Assembly: GCF_012427845.1 (NCBI RefSeq) | Contig: NZ_CP038498.1 | Coordinates: forward strand, 3,906,001 to 3,970,000 | Source: Pectobacterium punjabense | Lineage (GTDB): Bacteria; Pseudomonadota; Gammaproteobacteria; Enterobacterales; Enterobacteriaceae | Direction of reading: 5' to 3' | Length of the DNA stretch: 64,000 nt | Part shown: positions 26,421-33,688 of the stretch, piece after piece | Numbering within the stretch: position 1 is the first letter of the stretch | Layout of the letters: each line of letters starts with the position of its first letter | Program-made: the position numbers and the translations under genes | Notes under the pieces: generated by a model | Databases searched by the model: none | Told to the model about the DNA's origin: nothing | Seen by the model: only the letters and a program-made list of their open reading frames with translations

Positions 26421-27599
26421 CTAGGGTTTCAGCCATTGTTCCAGAAAGCTAAAAACTTCTTCTTGCTGTTCCTGATAGAAAACATGCCCTAACTCAGGCC
26501 AGATCTTGGTTTGCAACTTGTTGTCCGCCCGTTGGGATTGCCACACTTCATGCATTTTGGCATAAGCATCTTCGACCGATTTCGTCGGGAACAGTTTGTC
26601 TTTGCCGCCGTTAAATAACAGCATCGGTTTTGGCGCGGCGACACTCGCCACATCGGGGAAATCAAAGCGTGTCGGTTGCCCCGGATGCAACATATAGAAT
26701 GCTGACTGGCCTCTCAACACGTTATTGCCCGGCGTCATCAGACCGTCGTACGTACCAATCCAAGACACCGCTGCCGTTGCCGCTACCTTGTCGGATAGCG
26801 CAGCGAGCTGCCAGGCACGATAGGCCCCCATCGAAAAGCCAACGACACCAATACGTTGCTTATCGACCTGCTCAAGCGATGCCAGAAAATCCGTCGCCCG
26901 CATATCTTCGTAGGCCATCAGACCCGCGAGCGAGCGTCCCAGATTAAAGAAATTACTCGCCAGCGCCTGCTGCTGTTCATATTTGATCGGCCCACGCGAT
27001 CCCCAACCTAACGCATCTACGGCCAGCACCACATAGCCTCGCTTCGCCAGCTCATCGCCGACAAAGCGCCCCGTGAAGAACTTATCGGCCCACGCCTGTG
27101 CGGAAGCAAGCTGTTCGTCATTGCCCCATGGCTTGATCATCTTCTCTTTGCCGATATCAAACTTCGCGCCGTGATCGTGCAGCAGGATGACCGCAGGATG
27201 CGGCCCCGCGCTTTTTGGCGTCAGGAGCAACGCGTCTACGCGGCTTTCATCGGTGAGATTAAAAGCGACCTTTTCTGCCGTGTAGCTGCCACGATCCTGT
27301 TTTTCAATCGCCTGCGGCGCAAAGTCTTTGGTGGAATCCGGTGTCAGAAGCAGCGAACGCAGCGTTTTTCTCGACTGGGATTGCCACTGACTAAAATCCG
27401 TAAAGTTTCCAGATAGCCAGGAATCAGAGTAGGTCATCTGCTGCTTAAGCTGCGGATAAAATGAAGGCAGACCTTCATCCGTCACCGCCTGATCCGCCGC
27501 TATTTGAGGAGAAGGGTTCATATCGTTCGCCATCAGTGAAGGGCTGGCTAGCAACGCCGCCAATAACCAGACAGAGGAGCGTAAGGTATTCAGATTCAT
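26421..27599 (-). CDS. Exported alpha/beta hydrolase (dienelactone-hydrolase-like)
   Basis: 392 residues from the ATG at 27599, which has GAGG five bases upstream and opens a clear signal peptide (NTLRSSVWLLAALLASPSL then MAND). The core is an alpha/beta hydrolase: the oxyanion region HPAVILLHDHGA, the nucleophile elbow GFSMGAYRA with Ser, then NGGKDKLFPTKS carrying a candidate Asp, and ELGHVFY with the catalytic His. The long insertion after AWADKFFTGRFVGDELAKRGYV resembles the acetyl-xylan-esterase/dienelactone group. It probably acts in the periplasm as an esterase on a carbohydrate or plant ester. The substrate is unknown. Confidence 0.83.
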   Translation of the reverse strand: MNLNTLRSSVWLLAALLASPSLMANDMNPSPQIAADQAVTDEGLPSFYPQLKQQMTYSDSWLSGNFTDFSQWQSQSRKTLRSLLLTPDSTKDFAPQAIEKQDRGSYTAEKVAFNLTDESRVDALLLTPKSAGPHPAVILLHDHGAKFDIGKEKMIKPWGNDEQLASAQAWADKFFTGRFVGDELAKRGYVVLAVDALGWGSRGPIKYEQQQALASNFFNLGRSLAGLMAYEDMRATDFLASLEQVDKQRIGVVGFSMGAYRAWQLAALSDKVAATAAVSWIGTYDGLMTPGNNVLRGQSAFYMLHPGQPTRFDFPDVASVAAPKPMLLFNGGKDKLFPTKSVEDAYAKMHEVWQSQRADNKLQTKIWPELGHVFYQEQQEEVFSFLEQWLKP

Positions 27600-27701
27600 C
27601 ATAACCTCAAAAACAAAACATCGTTTCTTTTTTGAGGTTTGATTGTAATTGACGCGGCTAAAAATAAACGGACGGAGCGCGCATTCTGCGAAGCGCCCGG
27701 C

Positions 27702-27732
27702 AAAAAAATCCGGCACCTTACGGTGCCGGATT
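27702..27732 (-). terminator. Terminator hairpin, copy A of a repeated cassette
   Basis: AATCCGGCACC-TTAC-GGTGCCGGATT is a perfect 11-bp stem with a 4-base loop, followed on the minus strand by seven T residues. It ends the transcript of the unrecognised gene 33 bp upstream. Closely similar hairpins lie at 28573-28601 and 31974-32002. Confidence 0.9.
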
Positions 27733-27765
27733 ATGATTCATCGTAGCAGTAGGCGCAAAATGACA

Positions 27766-28482
27766 TCAGGTTACGGATTCACCTCGTTTACGTTCAGCCA
27801 CCAGCACAACCCCTTTTCGCGATTCATTCGGAGCAAGGCTCCAGATATCGCTTTCGGGAATACTACGGCCATCATATCGGATTCGTTCTCCGTCATACGG
27901 CCAAAACGCACGCTGTTCTGAGTCGAATACAAATACCTGAATACCCACTTCTTTACGCGCCATACGTGCCCACAACGCTTTCCCACCTGGGAATTGAACG
28001 TTATCACTCACCAGCACAATGCCGTCATTAATGAGCGCCTTATACATGGCGCTCGCGACATTGGCGTTTCGTTCACGTTTAGTGACAATCACACCTTCAA
28101 CCTGAGCAAGACTGTCACCTACCAGTTGCAGATTTTCGTAATAACCGATAACCGCCAAAATAGTTTCGGTTTCATCATTGCTGTGACGAGATTTTAGGTC
28201 AATCTTTGCGACGACAACATGCCGTAAATCTCCGTTAACGTCATCAGGTTCTCCGTATATAGCAACGGCATGATGCCGCTCGTTATGGATATAAATATCC
28301 ACCGCGCGACCGTTCACACTCGTTTCGCCAATTTTCCGATATTCCCGCGCCATAGTGGCGGGACTATATGACATTGGAAGAATCGCCATATCAAAACTCC
28401 CGCTATCGTTGAGTACTGGTGACATTGTAAGCATAGCCTGTTGCTCGTCGTTGGTGACTATCATACCAAACATCATGCACAT
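27766..28482 (-). CDS. Unrecognised protein, about 238 residues
   Basis: I do not recognise this family. The frame runs from an upstream TTG (28491); ATG codons at 28482, 28476, 28473 and 28464 are possible starts and none has a good ribosome site. The protein is soluble and mixed alpha/beta. The stretch NANVASAMYKALINDGIVLVSDN and FPGGKALWARMARK recalls GNAT-like acyltransferase folds found in phage and accessory proteins, but this is a loose resemblance. There is no signal peptide or membrane segment. It has its own perfect terminator and is followed by nothing in the same direction for 167 bp. Function unknown. Confidence 0.62.
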   Translation of the reverse strand: MCMMFGMIVTNDEQQAMLTMSPVLNDSGSFDMAILPMSYSPATMAREYRKIGETSVNGRAVDIYIHNERHHAVAIYGEPDDVNGDLRHVVVAKIDLKSRHSNDETETILAVIGYYENLQLVGDSLAQVEGVIVTKRERNANVASAMYKALINDGIVLVSDNVQFPGGKALWARMARKEVGIQVFVFDSEQRAFWPYDGERIRYDGRSIPESDIWSLAPNESRKGVVLVAERKRGESVT

Positions 28483-28572
28483 TTTAGCCAATTTACGCCG
28501 TGGCGCTCCCCATAAACATTGCAGCCAGACGAAACAGGAAAATAGGTTGATTCATCGCAGGCTCACGTGAAC

Positions 28573-28601
28573 AAAAAATCCGGCACCTTACCGCCGTGCC
28601 G
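28573..28601 (-). terminator. Terminator hairpin, copy B, containing the MFS stop codon
   Basis: CGGCAC pairs with GTGCCG around a 9-base loop, followed on the minus strand by ATT and a T-run. The TAA of the MFS gene (28588-28590) lies in the loop. The first 19 bases match copy A exactly, while the distal arm has diverged, so the stem is shorter. Confidence 0.7.
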
Positions 28602-29772
28602 TAGGGAAACCGTGTGGTCTGGCGAACCACACCACAATCAGTGTCACCAGTAACAAGACGAACATTGCTGGAGAAAATGCGGCAACACCGATGTGCTCCA
28701 GCAAAACACCGCCGATGATACCGCCCCCGGCGATCGCCATATTCCAGGCGGTGACCAGCATAGACTGCGCGACATCGGCTTCCTTCTCCGCGGTGTTGAC
28801 CATGGCCGTTTGGAACAAGGTTGGCACGCCACCAAAAGCAAGTCCCCAGACTGCCACAGCGACATAAACCACCACTGGCACATCCCCCGCTACGCCAAGC
28901 ACCACGGCGGACAGGCAGAACAGTGCCGAACAGCCAAGCGTCAAGGCTCGCAAATAGCCGTCGATCAGTACACCGACGATCCAGATGCCCAGCAATGAGG
29001 TAACACCGAACACCAACAGTACCAGATCGGTCTGTGCGACCATACCCACCGCCGCGAGAAACGGCGCGATATAGGTGTAGAGAATGTTATGCGCCAGCAC
29101 AAAGGCCAACACGACGACGAGTACCGATCGCACGCCTGCGAGGGTGAAAACCTGCCCCAGCGAAAGCCGTTTACCTGCTGGCTGCCCGGCAAAATCGGGT
29201 ACTTGAATGCGCACCCACACCATGAGTATGACGGCCAAAACACTAATCATGCCGAAACACATGCGCCAGCCGATCAGATTGCCAACAAAAGTTCCCGCCG
29301 GTACGCCGAGCGATAACGCCAATGGCGTACCCACCATCGCTATCGCAATAGCGCGTCCCTTCTGATGTTCAGGCACCATACGCGCCGCGTAGCCTGCCAG
29401 TAGCGCCCATAGCAGCCCAGCGGAAACTCCTGCCAGAAAACGCGCGGCCATCGTCAGCATATAGCTGCCGGAAAACGCCGTAATCGTATTGGCGATAACA
29501 AAACCTCCGATGGCCGCCAATAGCAACTGGCGGCGACGTACACCTTGCGTCGCTGCGGTCAACGGGATCGCAGCCACCAGAGACCCCACGGCATAGATCG
29601 TGACGGTTTGCCCAACCCAAGCTTCGGACACCGCCAGACCTTGCGCCATTTGTGGCAACAGGCCCGCAGGCAGTGCTTCGGTCAGGATGGTGATGAAGGC
29701 CGCAGTAGCTAACGCCAAGAGTGAGGCAATCGGTAAGCTATCACGCTGTGTAGCCGTCATTGAGGCAGTCAT
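28588..29772 (-). CDS. MFS transporter, DHA1 family efflux pump-like
   Basis: 394 residues with 12 predicted membrane segments. Motif A-like residues (TQGVRRRQLLL) follow helix 2, and helix 5 has a motif C-like GTPLALSLGVPAGTFVG, which marks antiporter-type exporters. It resembles the DHA1 group that includes sugar and nucleoside efflux pumps. The ATG at 29772 overlaps the serine-hydrolase stop (ATGA), so the two are translated together. Its C-terminal codons run into a terminator hairpin. Together with the hydrolase and the divergent LysR gene it forms a three-gene module; the exported compound is unknown. Confidence 0.87.
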   Translation of the reverse strand: MTASMTATQRDSLPIASLLALATAAFITILTEALPAGLLPQMAQGLAVSEAWVGQTVTIYAVGSLVAAIPLTAATQGVRRRQLLLAAIGGFVIANTITAFSGSYMLTMAARFLAGVSAGLLWALLAGYAARMVPEHQKGRAIAIAMVGTPLALSLGVPAGTFVGNLIGWRMCFGMISVLAVILMVWVRIQVPDFAGQPAGKRLSLGQVFTLAGVRSVLVVVLAFVLAHNILYTYIAPFLAAVGMVAQTDLVLLVFGVTSLLGIWIVGVLIDGYLRALTLGCSALFCLSAVVLGVAGDVPVVVYVAVAVWGLAFGGVPTLFQTAMVNTAEKEADVAQSMLVTAWNMAIAGGGIIGGVLLEHIGVAAFSPAMFVLLLVTLIVVWFARPHGFPTARR

Positions 29773-30962
29773 CGTACAGCCTCCAACTCGCCATACACGG
29801 CATCACGCAGATCGGTAACAAAGCGCCCTGACATCCCCTCGTACATCGTGTTGGTGAACGCCACCACGCTCAAACCTTGCGTTCGATCGACAAACCATGA
29901 ATGGCCGTAGGCACCGCCCCAGCGCCAGGTGCCTGACGATTCCGGTGACTCGGCTAACTGCGGATCGCGCAAGACGGAAAAACCAAGGCCGAAACCGCAG
30001 CCCGGTGCGTTGGGCAATTCCAGACCCTGAGTCTGATCGCGTCCCATCTCCTCAATCAGCGCATCAGGCAGTGGTACCCCCTCTCCTTTGCGCAACGCTT
30101 CCAGCAGGCGTAGCAGATCCCACGCGCTCCCCACCATGCCAGCACCACCTGACGGAAAGGCCTGTGCATCAAAGATACGAGCGGGGCTATACGCAATACC
30201 GATTGCCCCCTCGAAGGGAGAAACCATCTCGCCTTCAGTCAGGCGATGCGGTTCTGGGGTGTCGTTCACATAAGCGGTGGTCAGGCGCAAAGGAGCACGA
30301 ACAACGAATCCAGTATCATGCATACCCAGCGGGTCGGTCACCAATTGGCGAATCGCCTCATCCAGTGACGAACCGTGGATGCGTTCAATCAAGGCTCCCA
30401 GTACGTCTGTTGCCAGCGAATAACCCCAGGCCGTTCCCGGCACATACAACAACGGCACGCTGGCGATGCGACTCAGGTTCTCATCCAGAGTAATGCCAGA
30501 GGCATCCATACCGTCTGAAACTCCCGCTCGCGCGTAGGGGCCATCCGCATGATCCTCGAAAAAGCGATAGCCCAAACCTGCTGTGTGGCTGAGCAGCTGT
30601 CGCACCGTGATACGCGAGGGGCAACCATCGGGCAGCCGGGGCTGGAACGTTGGCATCCAGCGAGTAATATCCTCATCCAGATCGAGCCGACCTTGCGCCA
30701 CCAGCACCAGCACTGCCACGGACACGATGGGTTTGCTTACCGAAGCCAACCGGAAGATGGCGTCCAGCGTCATCGGGCGAGCCTTCTCCCGGTCAGCCCA
30801 TCCGGCAGCCTGCTGATGAATCAATGCGCCGTTATGCGCGACCAGCACGACGGTACCAACCAAACGCCGCTCGTCCAATGCTTGTTGAACGACTGTCTGA
30901 ATTCGAGCAGAGAGATGCGTTGTCGGCGAATCGGTACGCGGGGGAAATAAGGGAGTTATCAC
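29769..30962 (-). CDS. Serine hydrolase, class C beta-lactamase-like (EstB type)
   Basis: 397 residues of the beta-lactamase/penicillin-binding-protein-like family PF00144. SxxK appears as SVSK in FRLASVSKPIVS with the nucleophile Ser. YxN/YSL is seen in WGYSLATD. The third motif seems to be GHSW near the C-terminus in place of KTG, as in EstB-type esterases. No signal peptide is visible, so it is probably cytoplasmic and more likely an esterase than a resistance enzyme. It is divergent from the LysR gene and translationally coupled to the MFS gene. Confidence 0.85.
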   Translation of the reverse strand: MITPLFPPRTDSPTTHLSARIQTVVQQALDERRLVGTVVLVAHNGALIHQQAAGWADREKARPMTLDAIFRLASVSKPIVSVAVLVLVAQGRLDLDEDITRWMPTFQPRLPDGCPSRITVRQLLSHTAGLGYRFFEDHADGPYARAGVSDGMDASGITLDENLSRIASVPLLYVPGTAWGYSLATDVLGALIERIHGSSLDEAIRQLVTDPLGMHDTGFVVRAPLRLTTAYVNDTPEPHRLTEGEMVSPFEGAIGIAYSPARIFDAQAFPSGGAGMVGSAWDLLRLLEALRKGEGVPLPDALIEEMGRDQTQGLELPNAPGCGFGLGFSVLRDPQLAESPESSGTWRWGGAYGHSWFVDRTQGLSVVAFTNTMYEGMSGRFVTDLRDAVYGELEAVR

Positions 30963-31045
30963 GACATGTTCCTTTCATTAATGAGCGTTCCCGGTACGAT
31001 AGAAAATCGACAATTAAAGAAAAAGTAGGCTACAGTTCCTAGATA

Positions 31046-31065
31046 TACGGAAAAAAACATCCGTA
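31046..31065. promoter_or_regulatory. Candidate LysR operator
   Basis: TACGGA and TCCGTA form a 6-bp inverted repeat around eight bases in the 116-bp gap between the divergent serine-hydrolase and LysR genes, 13 bp before the LysR start. Dyads in such gaps are the usual LysR-type binding sites. Confidence 0.4.
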
Positions 31066-31078
31066 ATGGAGGAGTAAT

Positions 31079-31993
31079 ATGGACAGCCTGAATGGCTTTG
31101 TGGTGTTTGTACAGGTGGCCGAAACGCGCAGCTTCGTTGCGGCAGGCCGGTTACTTGGCGTGTCAGCCTCTGCGGTGGGGAAAAGCATTGCACGGCTCGA
31201 AGAAAAGCTGGGCGTGAGACTGTTTCACCGCAGTACGCGCAGCATCACACTGACGGCTGAAGGCTCACTATTTCTAGCGCGTAGCCGACGTATTCTGGCC
31301 GAAATTGAGGCCGCAGAGCGGGAACTGTCTCAGGGCAAAGCCGTACCACGCGGACGTCTACGAGTCAGCCTGCCGCTGGTTAGCCCGCTGATGCTGCCCA
31401 TACTCGGCGATTTCATGCGCGACTATCCTGAAATCGAACTGGACTTGGACTTCTCCGATCGCATGGTAGATGTGATTGAGGAAGGTTTTGATGCCGTTGT
31501 GCGGACGGGCGAGCCGGTTGATTCACGCCTCACGGCACGCAAGCTGGGTATTTTCCGTTTTCTGCTGGTCGCCGCGCCAGACTATCTTGCCCAACACGGC
31601 ACACCCCAGCAGCCTGCTGATCTGCTGCAACACACTTGCCTGCACTACCGCTTTCCCAGCAGTGGCAAGCTGGAACCTTGGGCGTTGCGGCTTGATCCCG
31701 ATGAACCCGAATTGCCGTTGCCCACGTCGATGATCTGCAACAACATCGAAACGCGCCTCTGTTTTGCATTACAAGGACTGGGGATCGCCTATCTGCCGGA
31801 TTTCTCTATCCGCGAACCGCTGGCCAAGGGACTGCTACAGCCGATCCTAAGCAACTATGTGGAACGCAGCGGCGTCTTCCATGTGCTGTGGCCTGCCAGC
31901 AAACATCCGTCACCAAAAGTACGGGCACTGGTGGATTTCCTCTGCGCGCGGGTGTTTCCCTCTTCTGACGGACAAAAAAAATCCGGCGCCTAA
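31079..31993 (+). CDS. LysR-family transcriptional regulator
   Basis: 304 residues. The N-terminal helix-turn-helix reads SFVAAGRLLGVSASAVGKSIARLEEKLG followed by LFHRSTRSITLT, the standard LTTR form of the CrgA/YafC-like group. The remainder is a periplasmic-binding-type effector domain. GGAGGAG precedes the ATG. It is divergent from the serine hydrolase-MFS pair, which it probably controls. The last codons (QKKSGA-stop) are read through the terminator of the convergent lpdA gene: the A-run gives the lysines and the hairpin arm gives SGA, which suggests the gene's end was joined onto an existing terminator. Confidence 0.9.
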   Translation: MDSLNGFVVFVQVAETRSFVAAGRLLGVSASAVGKSIARLEEKLGVRLFHRSTRSITLTAEGSLFLARSRRILAEIEAAERELSQGKAVPRGRLRVSLPLVSPLMLPILGDFMRDYPEIELDLDFSDRMVDVIEEGFDAVVRTGEPVDSRLTARKLGIFRFLLVAAPDYLAQHGTPQQPADLLQHTCLHYRFPSSGKLEPWALRLDPDEPELPLPTSMICNNIETRLCFALQGLGIAYLPDFSIREPLAKGLLQPILSNYVERSGVFHVLWPASKHPSPKVRALVDFLCARVFPSSDGQKKSGA

Positions 31994-32002
31994 GCACCGG
32001 AT
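31974..32002 (-). terminator. Terminator of lpdA, copy C, containing the LysR stop codon
   Basis: AATCCGG...CCGGATT hairpin followed on the minus strand by eight T residues, 26 bp after the lpdA stop. The LysR TAA is in the loop. The sequence flanking it, TGATTCATCG, is shared with copy A and also occurs beside copy B (28548-28557). Confidence 0.88.
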
Positions 32003-32027
32003 TCTGATTCATCGAACGCGAGTAAAC

Positions 32028-33452
32028 TTACTTCTTCTTCGCTTTCGGGTTTGGCAGGTCAGTAATGCTACCTTCAAAGATTTCAGCCGCCAGACCAACA
32101 GACTCATGCAGCGTTGGGTGCGCATGGATGGTCAGTGCGATATCTTCTGCATCACAGCCCATTTCAATCGCCAGACCGATTTCGCCTAACAGTTCACCAC
32201 CGTTAGTCCCGACAATCGCACCACCAATAACACGGTGAGTTTCTTTGTCGAAAATCAGTTTGGTCATACCGTCAGCGCAGTCAGACGCAATAGCACGGCC
32301 AGACGCCGCCCATGGGAAGGTCGCGGTTTCGTAGCTGATGCCTTTCTCTTTGGCTTCTTTCTCGGTCAGACCCACCCATGCCACTTCCGGTTCGGTATAG
32401 GCGATAGAAGGAATCACTTTCGGATCGAAGTAGTGTTTCTTACCGGAGATCACTTCAGCAGCAACGTGGCCTTCATGCACGCCTTTGTGCGCCAGCATCG
32501 GCTGACCGACGATGTCGCCGATAGCATAGATGTGTGGCACGTTGGTGCGCATTTGCTTATCAACGTGGATGAAGCCGCGATCGTCAACTTCCACGCCCGC
32601 TTTGCCAGCATCCAGGTTTTTGCCGTTCGGTACACGACCGATAGCCACCAGAACCGCATCGTAACGCTGTGGCTCGGCTGGCGCTTTTTTGCCTTCCATC
32701 GTCACATAGATGCCGTCTTCTTTGGCTTCTACTGCCGTCACTTTGGTTTCCAGCATCAGATTGAACTGCTTGCTGATACGTTTGGTGAAGACTTTGACGA
32801 CATCTTTGTCAGCGGCTGGAATCACCTGATCGAACATTTCAACAACGTCGATCTGTGAACCCAGAGCATGGTAAACGGTACCCATTTCCAGACCGATGAT
32901 ACCGCCGCCCATCACCAACAGACGACCTGGGACGCTTTTCAGCTCCAGTGCATCGGTAGAATCCCATACGCGCGGGTCATTATGAGGAATGAAAGGCAGT
33001 TGGATAGGACGTGAACCCGCAGCGATAATCGCGTTATCGAAGTTGATCGTCGTTTTGCCGTTTTCACCGTCAACTTCCAGCGTGTTGGCACCCGTGAATT
33101 TGCCCAGACCGTTAACGACTTTAACTTTACGGCCTTTAGCCATACCCGCCAGACCACCGGTCAGTTGGGTGATAACTTTTTCTTTCCACAGGCGGATCTT
33201 ATCAATGTCGGTTTTAGGTTCACCGAACACGATACCGTGTTCTGCCAGTGCTTTGGCTTCTTCGATAACTTTGGCAACGTGCAGCAGGGCTTTGGAAGGA
33301 ATACAGCCCACATTCAGACACACCCCACCCAGCGTGGAGTAGCGCTCTACCAGTACGGTTTCCAGACCCAAATCCGCCGCGCGGAATGCAGCAGAATAGC
33401 CTGCGGGGCCGGCACCAAGTACCACTACCTGAGCTTTAATTTCAGTACTCAT
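32028..33452 (-). CDS. lpdA: Dihydrolipoamide dehydrogenase (E3)
   Basis: 474 residues, near identical in memory to E. coli Lpd. FAD motif VLGAGPAGYSAAF is at residues 8-20, and the redox-active disulphide is in GGVCLNVGCIPSK. The NAD motif is GGGIIGLEMG, and the C-terminal HAHPTLHE holds the active-site His-Glu. It reoxidises dihydrolipoamide in the pyruvate and 2-oxoglutarate dehydrogenase complexes and the glycine cleavage system. The second of two ATGs is chosen because GAGG lies five bases upstream. It follows aceF after a terminator and a 236-bp gap, so it has its own promoter as well as read-through from the pdh operon. Confidence 0.98.
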   Translation of the reverse strand: MSTEIKAQVVVLGAGPAGYSAAFRAADLGLETVLVERYSTLGGVCLNVGCIPSKALLHVAKVIEEAKALAEHGIVFGEPKTDIDKIRLWKEKVITQLTGGLAGMAKGRKVKVVNGLGKFTGANTLEVDGENGKTTINFDNAIIAAGSRPIQLPFIPHNDPRVWDSTDALELKSVPGRLLVMGGGIIGLEMGTVYHALGSQIDVVEMFDQVIPAADKDVVKVFTKRISKQFNLMLETKVTAVEAKEDGIYVTMEGKKAPAEPQRYDAVLVAIGRVPNGKNLDAGKAGVEVDDRGFIHVDKQMRTNVPHIYAIGDIVGQPMLAHKGVHEGHVAAEVISGKKHYFDPKVIPSIAYTEPEVAWVGLTEKEAKEKGISYETATFPWAASGRAIASDCADGMTKLIFDKETHRVIGGAIVGTNGGELLGEIGLAIEMGCDAEDIALTIHAHPTLHESVGLAAEIFEGSITDLPNPKAKKK

Positions 33453-33657
33453 CATGACCTCTTAATTGATTTCCGGCGGGTCTGTGACGTCACACCCGTC
33501 ATCATTCTGATTGAGGGTGCATTTTTAATAACGCCCTCTTCCACCGGGACGTGTCTTTGCCGCAGTAGTTTACAAAATCGTTAACAATTTTGAAACAACA
33601 AGCGACTAACGATTTGTCCTTGATCACTGACCGCTGTAACAAATTACAGCTTATCAG

Positions 33658-33685
33658 AAAAAAGCCGGCCGTCAGGCCGGCTTTT
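33658..33685 (-). terminator. Terminator between aceF and lpdA
   Basis: AAGCCGGCC-GTCA-GGCCGGCTT followed on the minus strand by a run of six T residues, immediately after the aceF stop. Partial read-through into lpdA is expected, since E3 is also needed at other levels by other complexes. The other strand carries four T residues. Confidence 0.85.
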
Positions 33686-33688
33686 CGA

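Noticed and set aside
33484-33495. TGTGACGTCACA upstream of lpdA as a CRP site
   Set aside because: The half-sites are separated by two bases rather than six, so it does not fit CRP.
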